Shown here: piece after piece, positions 31,136-60,053 of the stretch | Layout of the letters: each line of letters opens with the position of its first letter | Position numbering within the stretch: the stretch's first letter is position 1 | Source of the DNA: Hyperoplus lanceolatus | Lineage: Eukaryota > Chordata > Actinopteri > Uranoscopiformes > Ammodytidae | Length of the DNA stretch: 64,000 nt | Direction of reading: 5' to 3' | NCBI GenBank assembly: GCA_026929865.2 | Contig: CM049405.1 | Span: 21,253,501-21,317,500 of the forward strand | Notes under the pieces: generated by a model | The model's database searches: none | What the model was told of the DNA's origin: nothing | The model's input: the letters and a program-made list of their open reading frames with translations, nothing else | Program-made: the position numbers and the translations under genes

Positions 31136-33814
31136 AAAATGTCCTCGGCCGAAATTATCAGCAGTTTGGATTAATCCAAAATGATTTCTGAGATTTTGGT
31201 AGAATTTTGATACATGCTATGATTTATGAGAAATAATGATTCAGTAATATAGTAGCCTATATCTGTGATAATTGATAAATGCATTTTTTTGTGGCGAAAC
31301 AAAATACACTTGCACTTTATACAAGCAAATGGGCCAATGAAACAGAGCTCTCAACTGTGTACATCAATCAATGTTTATTTCAGTTTTCTGTTGCATCAAC
31401 ATATTTTTCAGTTCTTTTTTGTCAAGTCATTTCTATTACACTATTATTATATCAATAAGAACAAAAAGTGGTAGAATCCATTTAAATAAGACAAACTTTG
31501 CTGCCATCATTGAGAAAACCAGAGAAATGCTTTTTCAGGATACTACAGTGAAGAACTACAGTGTTCCAGTGATTTAGACAGAGCCAGAATACCAGATACA
31601 GTGCCAGCAGTAACAGGTACAACATATACAGAGAAAATATCCCAAAGTCCCAGGGATGTCTTTATCTTTTGTCGTTTTTTGTTTCACACCTTCTCCCATA
31701 ATTGAACTGTACAATTAATATAAAAATCAAAACATACTAACAAAACACCCTGTCAGAAGTCAGATTTTTTTGTTGAAATTGTTTTATTATGTTTTTTATT
31801 TTTGTGTGTTTTCTCTGCCACTGAAAGAACTGCACTGAACACAATCCAATTGACGGTACAGAGATAGGATTTTTTTTTTTTACATGTTTAAGACACCTCA
31901 TGGAATCAAATCATGTGTGATTCCTAAAAATCCACTTAGCGTTTGCTTTCGGATTTTCAGTTGACTTGAATTTGGTGAAAACAAATGGGTTTGAAGGCCA
32001 TTTAAAGCCTAAAGAATGCCCTGACAGGAAGCAGGCACAAATGTCTAGCAATGCAGATAGATGCACTTGTGTTCACTTGTTATTTTTTTGTGTATGTGTC
32101 GCTGTGCATATTTTTATGTGGGAGTGACGTAAATATGCTCAAGGCGCAATGCTTCATCTGTGTTAATGCTCATGTGCATAAAGGCCTGATGTGTGAGAGA
32201 TGGATATCAATAATCCTGTTTGGTTTTTCAGATCAATTCAAAATACAGACAAATACACAAGTACAAAATATCCTCCTCAGTTAATGCTGTATGCCCGTGT
32301 CATGTGGCTACCCATTGACATGTACAACACAATCACAATATGATACACAACCAGGTATCATGAAACATTTGTTGTTTTTAACATACAAGAGCCTTCAGTT
32401 GAGAGGCCATTACCATCAAATATAGGACTGCGACAAGAGAATATCATAGTCATCTAGAACAATATTAAACAAAATAAAACAAAAACATATTTTGCCTTCA
32501 GTTGAAATCGTCGCAAAATGTTTTACACGTGTACATTTTTCATCACCAACTCACATCAGAACATCACTGAAAGAAATACTGTCACGTCTCCTGAACCATT
32601 CACTGATGGACAACCCACAAGGGAGTCAGTGGTCGTCTTAATGGAAGCGTTTCCATCTCCTCTTTGTACCCACGTCACAAAGACAGCGACAACCATCCAA
32701 AGTATCGTTTTGTGATTATGACGACGCAGAAACCACAACTTTTAAAAGGCTGAGGTGGAGAGAGATGGGAGGGTGTCATTAATTTTTTAATTGCTTTGAT
32801 AGAGAAACCAAAGGAATTGTTTAACATTTGTGGCACTTTCTTCTCTCTCTCTCTCTCTCTCTCTCTCTGTCAAACACACACACACAACCTAATGGCTCAC
32901 TTGTACAACTGACAAAAGGCAGCTAAAGACTCAAATGGTGAACCAGTGACAACTGAAAAAATCAACAATCGTATAATATCTTTCCTTTTATAAAGAAAAA
33001 TAAACTTATTTGATTTTGATAAATGCCCTCTATGGACAACTCAAAGTAACAAAGTACTATGTCCTCTCTGTTCAGATCAAACAGGAAACAATTGATGACT
33101 ACCACATATTAGCTCTTTGTTGTTAGTGTACAAGTGGATTCACTCATCTTGTTTTTATGGCACGAGAATAGCATATAGGTTCATACTAGTAAATGCAGTG
33201 TGCAGAATACATTTTGTCTCACACCAATCTGTTCTTTCCTTTCATACAACTGTAGTTGGGGACTGAGATGTTCCTCATCATCTTTTAATGCTTTTGTAAG
33301 TAGCAGCAGCAGCCAAAAAGTGAAAGCAAAATAGTGTGAGTAGACTGTGCAGAGGTAAGTGTGAATACTACTGATTTGTGTTTGCACGGTGCAGCCCAGA
33401 GTAATTGGTAAGAACATAGCATTATACTAAGTGTGTAGAGAAAGCTAAATATGTGTTCTCTGTATTGTGGAAAGTAATGTATACTGAGACTGAGGAATGA
33501 ATCAAAATTAAAAAGGAAAAAAGAGGGAAGGAAACACAAGTTTTGGCGTAATAGCAATGCAGGTATACATTTCCCTTTTTATATATAGAATTTTGTCAAT
33601 ATTTCAAAAAATATAAAGTTTTCCATAGTCTCTGTTGTTGGCTTACATCATTAAATAAAACTTTTTTTATTTTTGTATCTCCTGTTAAAGTAGCATGCTG
33701 CATTTTAATATGGCAGTTGGATATTTTTTTAATAGTCATCCATTTTTGTTTCATGCATTTCTTGTTGGTTTCTTAACTTTTGAGTATCTATACAGTGAGG
33801 TCCAGAAAATCCAA

Positions 33815-33854
<40 letters not shown>

Positions 33855-34119
33855 ATGCAAACACACACACACGCATTCACACACAGACTGTGAGAGTCGG
33901 ATATTTCCAGTTCCATCTACAGTCATCTTAATTCCGCCGTTCTCGTTCTGTCCACATCACAACGTGTTAAGACAAGAACTAGCCCGTCGACGTCCTTCAA
34001 CATTGTGACAGCTCCGTACACATAGCCAGTCACTATTGAGTCTCTCCTCTGTTTGCGCCCTGTTCTCGGCATAAACTTCCCAGCAGTCCAAGGTGCGGCC
34101 TTAGCCCACTGTCCTACAA
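31136..34119 (-). other. stxbp5l 3' UTR and spacer
   Basis: AT-rich DNA immediately downstream of the stxbp5l stop. A long 3' UTR is likely for this family, and minus-strand AATAAA-type sites occur (for example near 31374), but none can be singled out. A (CT)n/(CA)n patch lies near 32841-32885 and a (CA)n near 33818-33851. Confidence 0.4.
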
Positions 34120-50100
<15,981 letters not shown>

Positions 50101-51702
50101 CTGTAACAACGGCAAACCATTAGCAAACAATACAAAGAGGAAAATAAAACTTTCAAACATATTCTGATCCGATATCTATCTTCATAAGGCGTAGTCTAAT
50201 AACGAGCAATACAATCTTGTTTATTCAAAACAAAGGAGAAATCTTCAAATAAGGGGAGATTCTCTCACCCTATTTGGAGAATTTGTCATCTTCAACTCAG
50301 TGAAATGCTACATGACCTATGAAGATGGATATTTTTGCAGTGCAAGAGGAGCAGGCCGATGTTGGAAATCAGATTGTCAACAACAGAGATGGAAGCGAGG
50401 GAGAGAGTGAGAGTGAGTGACAGAGGGCTTGAGAGTGGTTTGAGGTAAGTATTAGCAGGGAGAAGAAAGAGATGCTGGGACAGCAGAAGAGGGAGCAAAA
50501 TGCAGAGGCTAAATGTAAATGCAGTTTCATCCTGTGCCAGGGAAGAAAAAAAACAGGCTTGTTTCATCTCCACTTTGTTTCTCTGTTCCTTTTTGAATTG
50601 TCCGAAAACATTGTTTTCAGCAAAGAATAGTATATTTTTTTAAAAGACCAGAAGCTTCATGATATTAATGGCTATAGCAAAAAGCTCTTAGTAAAGATTA
50701 AATGAATAGGGAAGGAAGAGAAAATCTTACATTTGCTTTTTTAATGCAAAAATAAATAAATTAGTACTCCGGTCAAGTTGGTTGGGTCACACAATAAGCT
50801 ATTGATGGTGGTGTCAGACAGCACTTGTTACTTTCTGGAATTTTAGCCCTATATGGCCTTCCCTCTGGGACTGAGTTTGTTGGCAGCTTTGTACTCACTT
50901 AGTATACAGTGCTTGTGTGTTTGGGTAAAATAATTTGTTTGGAGCCAAACCTGATTAATGAGACGAAGAAACGCAAAGTGGGATTGTGTGGATTGGGTGC
51001 ACTCGCAGTGTAGTCTGCCAATATAGTCTGAATTAACAGCTTCACGATACCTACTCCTGAGTACTCTCCCTCTCTCTCTCGTCTTGAGGGACAAGTAAAT
51101 AAAACAGTGCCCTTTTCTTTAATGACATCCCCTTGGCAGTAAAACCAACGTTAAAACGTTTTGGGGAAGGCGAGTTGTCTGATCAAAAGCTTTCCTATTT
51201 TTATGTTACACTTGCTCTGTATGGGATCTAGAGACTCATGAAGAATGAGGATAATTAGCATTGTGCTAAGTAGTAAAAACACTAAAAAGTGTTCCCTTGG
51301 CACTGGCCTGTTAGTAGTTGGCACTGATCATTCATCTGTCATATCAAATCTTGGTCTCCTGTTGATGCACGAATGATTCGATTTTCAAAGTGGAGATGAA
51401 AAACTCCGGGGTGCCACCCAGTCCGCCACGTGCACCAATCGCCCAGTTTAACAGCAGGACGGACCGAGGAAATGCAGGGGTTGAGAGATGGCAAGTGGTT
51501 GTGAGCCAACTAACGCCAGAGCCACATGACAACACTTGTACCTGGTTTACTGTGAATTTCCAACAAAGGTGAAGAAAATCAATAATTTCCCCCGGAATGT
51601 TCTGAAGCAAACTGGTACATAGCAGAAAAAATACAGTACCATCATACAAACACACACCACCAACGCACTGACTACAACTACTACTGCACTTATCCATCGA
51701 GA

Positions 51703-51765
<63 letters not shown>

Positions 51766-51921
51766 TGTAATACTAAAAATACCGTATTTAATTGCCATAA
51801 TCCAGAGGTGTTAGTAGGTTTATATTATTGCTATTACAGAGGTACCAGATTAATTAAGACGTATTTCTTCCCCTTTTCTGACAACTTGCATCCTACTGAG
51901 GTTGGATGAGGCAACGGTTGA
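50101..51921. other. stxbp5l intron
   Basis: Contains a (CA)n array at about 51707-51762. Open frames near 50292-50573 are purine/pyrimidine-rich low complexity and not convincing. Confidence 0.5.
51707..51762. repeat. (CA)n microsatellite
   Basis: About 56 bp of perfect CA repeat in a stxbp5l intron. Confidence 0.96.
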
Positions 51922-53215
51922 CAGTGTTTCCCGCAGGATTTTTTTCAGCAGCGGTGCTGTGGTCCCCGAACCCTGTGGAAAGCTAATTGAATACCAATCA
52001 GTGTGAGCCTTAGCACTACAAATAGACCTCAGGTGAGCTGAGCTCCTTTGTGAGACAGTGAGAGTCAGGGGAAGAGAACAAGAGAGAGTTGCAGGAGGAT
52101 GAGGAGGATGAGGACAAAGACGACAACAGATGAAGAACTGTGAAGTTTTTGCTCATCTACAGAGGCTACATCCAGCCTGGGAGCATTTAATTCTCCTTGT
52201 CCCTCTCCTTGTTCAGGATCTACCACTGCACCCTCTCTCTCTTGTTCTCCTTGCTTCTCTCTCACTTCTCTTTCCTCCCTTACTTGGTCTACCTGTATTT
52301 TCTGTGATAAACCTGAGCACTTAAAGGCCTTTAAACAACAAGTAAGAAATGCTAGAAATCTTATTTGTTTCCTTCAATTTACCCTATATACATGCATTTG
52401 TAATGTTCAAATAATATCACCTTGCATTATGCATTCAAATCCAAAAGAAAATTCTCATTAGCTTGAAAGTTTGCTTCCCTAATTTGCTTTACTAACCTCA
52501 GCTCCTCCATTGTCCCCGTCTGCCTTTCTTCTTCTAATCACCCAGCTTTTTAGACTCATCTGCAAATGTAATATATATTATTTAACTATGTATATATACA
52601 TTGTGCACAGTGCATCCCTTAAGAGCTTGTACCAGCCTTTTAAACTCTGAGCCCTAAGCCATTTTTGAGATGTTTTGGTTCGCCTGGATTTATTCTCTTA
52701 TTAAGATTGCATTCATCACCCCTATAATGCATAGCTGTCAAGCTATCATTTATTTGGGTCACAACCTGGACTATCAGAATATGTGTGCTGCAGTGATGTT
52801 GTTTGAATGTAGGAAATTATCAATTAGACAGTAAAAAAGCAAAAAGTATCTCAATTATTTATTGATGACACAAAGAGGCACATTGATTAAGCTTGTTATT
52901 GCTTAAAACACTTCTTCTTAGTCTTGGGAGTCAGAAAGTGATGAGAACATTCTAAAATAAATATAAATTATACATAATAGAAACTATTCATGCTTTTTTA
53001 AAAAGTACATAGGCTTTTTCCCTGCATGTATGCTACTGACCACATGCTTACAGGCGATAAGCATAAATCCCTAACTAAAATACGCGATGAGAACGGATTT
53101 TATATGGCAATAAAGAACAACATCGGATCTAACAGTTCCCGAAAATACCTAGGCTACAAGCTCCTGACTGGATATAAGCTCCTGTAAAGGCTATGAGTGA
53201 TCCAAAAAGAGCGAC

Positions 53216-53217
<2 letters not shown>

Positions 53218-53267
<50 letters not shown>
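53218..53267. repeat. (CA)n microsatellite
   Basis: About 50 bp of CA repeat inside the outer hAT-like element; a (CT)n-rich patch follows at about 53393-53441. Confidence 0.95.
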
Positions 53268-53268
<1 letters not shown>

Positions 53269-53389
53269 GTCTACTAGAGAAAAAACTGCACGGAGGTTAC
53301 GGTTCATAGCCAAGATAAAATAAAACTACGATAGGGCTCAGAGGGTTTTTAACACTGGTGGTCATGTAGCGACACATTTTAGCAACTTA

Positions 53390-53421
<32 letters not shown>

Positions 53422-53465
53422 GTCTCTCTCTGTCTCTCTCTTTCCTTCTTTATTTGCTCTTCCGC

Positions 53466-54019
53466 TAGCCTGGCATTCCCAGACCTGCCACAAGGCGCTG
53501 GCAAATTAAATTTGCTGCGCGTGTTGGTCTGGACACGCTCCGTTGAAGCTTTATCAAGAAAACCAGAAATCTGGCTATGGTTTCAATTGGTTCCATCTAA
53601 TATGGGCGCGCCAGAGCCCCGTAACCGGATGACGACAGTGACGTGCATGCGACGTCGAAGCCGTGATAGTAAACATCAAAGATGGCTGCGGATATGTTGT
53701 GTGAGTTTGAGACTGCTTTGGCCTCGACCCTTAACGATTTGGAAGACGGCACTCAAATCTTTCATTAGCAAGTAAGTGGAATGTTCTGTTTTGCCGACCG
53801 ACAACGGCAAACGTTTAATTAAACAGTTTAACAGCTGTTCTCTAAACGAAAGGGGCTTACCCACCTTGTGCATCGCTCTGATTGGTTGTAGTGCTATCCA
53901 ACTGCGTGCAGTGGCATTTGAAATGCACGAGTAGGAGCTGCCCCTTAAGTTGGAAATTACTATTGATCGTGGCCAGACCCTCTATCGTTCAAGATATCAG
54001 GGTCTGGATTTCCAGGCTA
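53466..54019. mobile_element. 554-bp TAGCCTGG-ended element with 9-bp target duplication
   Basis: It starts TAGCCTGGCATTCCCAGACC and ends GGTCTGGATTTCCAGGCTA. It is flanked by CTCTTCCGC on both sides (53457-53465 and 54020-54028). There is no transposase frame. Its interior is more GC-rich than the surroundings and contains a short exon-like ORF that I do not regard as a gene. Same family as 11018-11103. Confidence 0.85.
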
Positions 54020-54311
54020 CTCTTCCGCTACACTCGCTGCTAGAATCAATGTAATTTTGCAAACGTGTAGGCTACTACTGCCAACAACTGCCACACTCGC
54101 TGTTCTTCTTTGATGTTGGCTATGTGATGATGTGCAGCACTGCCGCGTGCTGCGTAATTTACGTTACGCGCTGCCCATTTTCTTAAAGGAGCTACGTACC
54201 AAAAAAATAAAAAAAATAGAAAATGCCGAGGAGAAGGATTTTTATAGCAGTGGCGGAGAAAATCCAGCAGCGGCGGGGCGCCGCTGCTGAGTGAACCTGC
54301 GGGAAACACTG

Positions 54312-55094
54312 GTTGATCTATTCACATTTGGCTCAATGTTCTCACTCTCACAGTTGCTTCTATTAAATATAATCCAGGGTTCACCAAAGAAAAGCCTTTT
54401 TACACCTGTCAGATGAAGAAAAGGTTATTAAACGAGGCAAGGAACAAGAATAAGTGGACACCGGCACTTTTGTGTTAAAGAATAAGAGGATTTTAAAGGG
54501 GACAGGATGTGTGACACTGCAGAAGCTGAGCAAGAGGGAAACCTGAGATTATGACGTGTATGTAAAGCAGTTAGTTATGTATGGGAGGCAGGTGTGTACA
54601 CTCAGTGTCTGTAATGCAGATGAACCAGTCAAAAAAGAGAACAGGCTGTTTGAAAGAGAAATGATCCAGAAACAATGAGACAGGTAGCAAGTGATCCAAT
54701 CACTGTAGAGCAAAGCTGTCAATGGATGAAAGGCTGTGTGAAATCAGAAGAATGTGTAAAATGGTCCAATCGATAAAGCCATAGAAAACCTCAATTGAAA
54801 TATGGGCATGAGTTAAACAATCACCTTTATAAACACTTGCAAAATGTAGAAAAAATAAATAAAGGAGATTTAAATCAAATCAAAACACATCAAAAGGGAA
54901 AAATAGACACATCAGCCGGACAGTCTAATAGGCTGATCTACCAGGAAGAGGGAGTGACAAGGAAACTGAAAGAAGAATGTTTTAGTGAATAAAAACTCCT
55001 AAAGCAACATAAAAGGTCAGAAAACATGAGAAAAGCACCAACAAAATGACTCAAAGGAAATCAAGTGAAAACTGCTGGCTTTCGCCTACCGTAC
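54312..55094. other. stxbp5l intron, purine-rich
   Basis: Intron between the nested transposons and the RKLSLPTDLK micro-exon; no other feature recognised. Confidence 0.5.
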
Positions 55095-55148
55095 CAAGAT
55101 CAGTCTTAAGATCTGTTGGCAGACTTAACTTTCTGCCGGGTCCCTTTA
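55095..55148 (-). CDS. stxbp5l: stxbp5l linker micro-exon (RKLSLPTDLK)
   Basis: A 54-nt exon, phase 1 at both ends, bounded by TTTCAG and GTACGG. It encodes KGPGRKLSLPTDLKTDL, matching the RKLSLPTDLKPDL peptide known from the tomosyn hypervariable linker. Its last base joins the exon at 50100 to give the Asp before HVNGHC. The short length and matched phases suggest an alternatively used exon. The peptide is better known from STXBP5, so its presence here may reflect a shared ancestral exon. Confidence 0.8.
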
Positions 55149-58100
55149 CTGAAACAAAAGCATAGGACACAAAGCACCAGTTATTCCCTTAAGAAAATAA
55201 AAAATAATATAGAAAAAGGTGCCAAGAATAATAAAAAATATAGTCTAACTAAACAAAATGAAAATCACTGAAATGAACGAAGAAACAGAACATGCAAATT
55301 TGTGCATTCACACAAGGCAAGCATATTTCAAAATGCATGCTCCATTGTAGTCCCAGGCCCGTGTTCCCAGCTATCTTACAAAACAAATAGTGCCTATACT
55401 TGGCCAGTGTGAAAAACAGAACAATCCAAATTATCCTTGCAATGCTCATAGCCTTTCTTACAGCTAATGATTGTTGTCTTGTTGGGCTGTAACAAGGCAA
55501 GTAGGATATTATATTTAGTTTACTTTGGTCCCACCCTGTCAAATGTATTTTCTGTAATTTGAGTTTTGCATAAAATCTTTGGTCTGCGTAAAAGTCGCAG
55601 TAACATCTGATATCCTAGGGCCTGGGATGTGTGACATAGAGGCACAAATAAACAGGGTGACACCACAGGGTGTCAATACAAAAATCAGACACTGGAGTAA
55701 ACAAAATAACATTTTGCAAGCATTTTGCAGTAAGTAGAGAACTGCATAGGTTGAACCTGAAATGTTATGGGTCAGTTCCCCCCTCAAAAATAAGGCAATG
55801 TTTCATTGTTTCTTTGTGTTAAATGATTAACTAGGCGTGTGGAAGATACTTTATGGTGTTTTCGTGACACTTGATAAATTGCATAACAAGTAAACAAGAG
55901 CGACCATACATTCCCACTACTTATTGTGAAAACTTACTAAATAAATTATTTTTTTTTACCATAAGAGAAAATAGTGCAGAGGAGGACATGAGGACTACTG
56001 AAGGAATTGGCACAACTTAATAATTGTTTTAATCTACCGCAGGCAGCTCAGTATCACAGGTCCTTTCTAGGAAAAATCTATTTCCTTCACTGCAGAGGAA
56101 ATGAGGGTGTTATGGGGCTCTAATTGAATTTCTAAATCAATGAATTTCTGCATAATTTTTTTCTAGGAACAGTTAATGCCTTTCAGATTAGTGTTGCTAA
56201 TGAGATAATAGATTAGCTCCGTGTACGTGTGGTTCACAATAAACTGTAGTGACCAGATGCTGCAGCAACCGCATACAATGTCGGAGGGATACAATGAGAG
56301 AGAAAATGTCCTCATAATAAACCTTTTACACACAGTTGGTCCACAGTTAAATGGCTCAGTATAAAATGTATTTTAATTTAAAAAGACGAGTGGGGTTGAT
56401 CTGAGATCCTTTTTATTGGGAATATGAACAATAACCAACAGACACGGCATGTATTACCAACTGTTATCTTGCTTTATTTGCATACAGCCCTACCTTTTAC
56501 TACATGCTTAATGTACCTACATTCTAACTCTGGTTAGATTAACAACTTTACGATTTCTGTCAAAATAATAATAACAACAACAACAGAGTATTTTTATTTC
56601 CCCCTGGTATCTTGTTGTTGGTTGTATCTTCATGAGACAATATTTGACTTGAATGATTTATGTTAGACTAGCCCAATTTGTGACCTTAGCAGTCCAAATG
56701 ATACCCTGGGATTTGGTCAAGTAGTTTTCCCTTTGCAAAACACATTTATTTTTTTTTATTTGCCAACTACTCAGCAGTGGGTTTCACCTCAAAGAAAGTG
56801 TTTTTGTGATCCCAGAGATGTCTACAGTCAGCCTTCCTCTGCTATGCCTTAGCCTGGGATATTGAGAATTTAAATGATAGTTTCACCCCGCAGGAAACAT
56901 TTAACAATTCTGTGCGAACTAAAGATGCCCGCAAGATCATGAAAATATCTTTCAAGATGAAACCCTCAGTTAGAGCAGCAAGCATGGAAGTGGATTTTTA
57001 GTCTTGTCATTGTAATTACAATGCTAACTAATATTTCATCATTTAAGCTGAACCTGTAAGCAAGCTACATTTTTTTTTATAAGCATTCACCACAAAGTAC
57101 AGCTGAAGCTGATACTAATGTCATTAGTTTGACGGGTATGTGGTATAGGGCAACATGAATGTGTGTACCAAATGTTATGGTAATTCATTAGATATTTCAC
57201 ACAGAAATAAATACGTCCTGACGGTGGCGCCAGAGAAAAAGTCAGGGCATCAAAGTACGTATGCTTTCATAATGTACAAAATTTCAAAGAAATCCATCTC
57301 ATAGTTGTTAAGATAATTCAGTTTGGATGAAATGTTGGACCAACTAGCCAACTGACAGACTTTGCCATATACAGCCATGTTACTAGCATAACATTTAGCA
57401 TTTTTCCCTGAGGTTTGCATGGGGAACATTGTGACCAAATCTTAGTAATGAGTGCTGAGGTCCCAAATGGAGTTAATGTTAGACTAAATCAGGACACAAC
57501 ACTGGTAAACACACAGAGCAAGCTGAGGTCATATTTATCAGCACCACGCCTGGGCCACCGTGCAGTTAGTTTGAGACAAGACAGTGAATATTAGCAGTGA
57601 CGACACTATGAGCGTGTGGGTTTATTGACACACAGTCAGAAGGACATAATGGGAGAGTTTGAAATGGTCACAGTGTGGTTAAGTAGCATATTCCCTTTCG
57701 ATGACAAAGACGTGTGGTTCCAGTAGAGACACAATGATTAACGCCACAGAGAATGAACAAGAGGCACTGACTAGTGAGGAAGAGAAGGACCCCGCATGGA
57801 ATACAATCCATTCTCTCTTCCCAAGGTCGCCTGCCTCAAGGCATTGCCAAATGATGAAAGATCTGAGTTCAAAGCCCAGAACTGGCACATACAACACACA
57901 TCACAATGTCTACCCCTATGCAATGCAGGAAAGGGGGATAACGCACCAACAGTCGTCCGCAAAAAAGCAGTCAACACATTGACAAAGCAGCAGCAGACAG
58001 TCTATTCCTAGAAACACAGTCACTGTCAGCTTGATTACACTGCAAGCAACTTGGTTGGTGGGTCATTATGTTGTTGCTCAAGAGGGTCCAACTGCATTTA

Positions 58101-58265
58101 TGGAATGAAGTGTGCCAACAACACTTTTTTTAATGAGGAATTAATTATTTCATTGAATTGTGATTTTGTAAAATGTATCGCTTATTTGTGTGATCCCTGG
58201 TGTTCTACCAAGTTTTAAGTTCCAATGCAATGCAGTCCATGTCACTGCTAACCATATTTTATTTT

Positions 58266-58340
<75 letters not shown>

Positions 58341-58846
58341 TCTTAAATCTTTATAAATAATTTCATATCATGTTTGTAGCCAATACTACTTTGTTTAAAC
58401 ATGTTCTACCAGCTGTATGTACTGTATATATCCTTCACCTATTTAGTTGAGCCATTTGGACTTCAAAGCTTTGAATGGTTGTAGTGAACCTCTCGTCCAA
58501 TATGCACATAACATCGAGATATGTTGTAAATGAAACTTGGGGAAACAAATAGACAAAAACCCCTGCTGATAACAAATTCCACCATAGCCAGTGTTCAAGA
58601 GAAGTTCACCATTTCTGTAGCTCTGTACGGTTTGTAAGTGCCGACAGTGTCTTGCTGATAGTGTTGCTCACAGTGTGGAAGCAGAGTTAGCATGCAAGGT
58701 GCAACATCGAAACCAACCACAGGTCCAAAAAAAACAACCCAGTGTTCCCAATCTCCCACTCTTGTTGTGTTACTGCAATACAGTAAAAACCACAAGCAGA
58801 TGTCCACAAAGAGGCTGAGACCCGTGACACATCCCTCTCCTCTTAC
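55149..58846. other. probable stxbp5l intron
   Basis: AT-rich DNA without supported exons; I searched for the expected upstream tomosyn linker and propeller peptides and did not find them. A (TA)n then (CA)n array lies at about 58268-58340. Confidence 0.45.
58268..58340. repeat. (TA)n-(CA)n compound microsatellite
   Basis: About 53 bp of TA repeat followed by about 20 bp of CA repeat. Confidence 0.95.
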
Positions 58847-58951
58847 CATTGTCCAGTAAGTAAAAGACTGGACTGCAGTGGCTGGCTCTCAGACTGGCCA
58901 CAGGCTCTGGCAGGACGCGTGGGTCATTGTGAAGGGAGGTTGGATAATGAA
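58847..58951 (-). CDS. possible further stxbp5l cassette exon, unrecognised
   Basis: A 105-nt stretch open in one frame, with a pyrimidine-rich acceptor ending ATTCCAG and a GTAAGA donor, phase 1 at both ends like the neighbouring linker exons. The encoded peptide includes NDPRVLPEPVASLRASH and SPVFYLLDN. I do not recognise it in tomosyns. It could be an unannotated cassette exon, a decoy exon or chance. Confidence 0.3.
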
Positions 58952-60053
58952 CTGGAATAGGAGATCCAACAGAACAGACACAGACTTTTTCAGGGAAAGA
59001 GACAAAAACAATGGGTGAACTGGGCAAAACAGACACTTGCAGGTAACAGGAAGGAAAACAGTTGAGAGGTTATGACAAAAGGGTTATTAATAACAAGGTT
59101 GAGGACTGTTCCGCCATCAATAGGATATGACAAGAGCAAGAACTACTACTAAATACTATTACAATCACAAACAACACCACTGCTACTACTACAACTTTTA
59201 CTACACATCACCACTACTACTGAAACGACCAAAGTTACTAGTCAAATGTTCCTTATCTTTAACTCAGGCGTCCATCTTTTTTTATTTTCCATTTCTATGG
59301 TCTCCAACAGCTCGACACAGGAAGTCGGTCATCCAGCGTTATTACACGTCACTGTGACCTGAATTGTCTATTAAAGCCTTACCTTCCAAACTTACACTAC
59401 CACCCCTTCTCAGTTCCAACAAGTCTTATTAACCACATTGATACATGTATTTTAAACAACAACAAAAAAACAATATGAGTTGTCATTTTCACAATCACTC
59501 TTAAAAAACTGATACTTGATAAAAAACAAATGTTGGTTGATATGTCATCAGTCATGAGCACAGAGAAAATTCAAAGGACGATTAACTTCTGTCGCCGCCA
59601 TGAGGATTATGAGTAATTACAACAACACTGTCTGCGCATCTACATGAGGTAAGTCTTCGGTGATCGCGCAAGGATTTTATACCTTCTGCTGTACGTCAAG
59701 GTTCCGAATGTAGAATGGACAACTGAAACATTGCTTGGGGGCTTCTTAGGATTTTTCTGAGCTCCTGTGCCACTGAAAACTGGTGACACCAGTTTGTAAA
59801 CACTGATATACTGATAAATACAGAGTGAGTTTTGTGGAGCTGATAGGCTTAATCAACTTTGTGTTAACTCGTTTGGCAATGGCTTTAATGTAACTTGCAT
59901 TAATTTTTTATGAAAAAGTTAGACAGAGCTTTATGCATGTGAAAGACTGAGTTTAGTACACATGCATCATTCAGCAGTCTATTTAACTTTAAAACTTTAA
60001 TTAAGCTAATCAACTATAACGAACTAGACAATATTCCTACATTACACTGGTTA
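58952..60053. other. probable stxbp5l intron with MITE fragment
   Basis: Near 59611-59652 a stretch (GTAATTACAACAACACTGTC, then GCATCTACATGAGGT) matches the interior of the MITE at 19064-19404 in inverted orientation. No gene seen. Confidence 0.5.

Larger units (their letters stand above)
51922..54311. mobile_element. hAT-like terminal-inverted-repeat element containing a second element
   Basis: The left end CAGTGTTTCCCGCAGG and the right end CCTGCGGGAAACACTG are perfect 16-bp inverted repeats about 2.4 kb apart. Subterminal CAGCAGCGG-type motifs occur near both ends. CAGTGTTTCCC ends are typical of teleost hAT-like elements. No transposase frame is recognised. Flanks share only a short GTTGA, so the target duplication is not clear. 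The 554-bp element at 53466-54019 is inserted inside. Confidence 0.7.

Noticed and set aside
50292-50573. 93-residue minus-strand frame rich in Leu and Ser
   Set aside because: Low-complexity CT-rich sequence in a stxbp5l intron without exon edges or recognisable motifs.
52065-52324. Open frames on both strands with Glu/Gln-rich or Leu-rich peptides
   Set aside because: Lies inside a non-coding transposon-like element; composition bias explains the openness.
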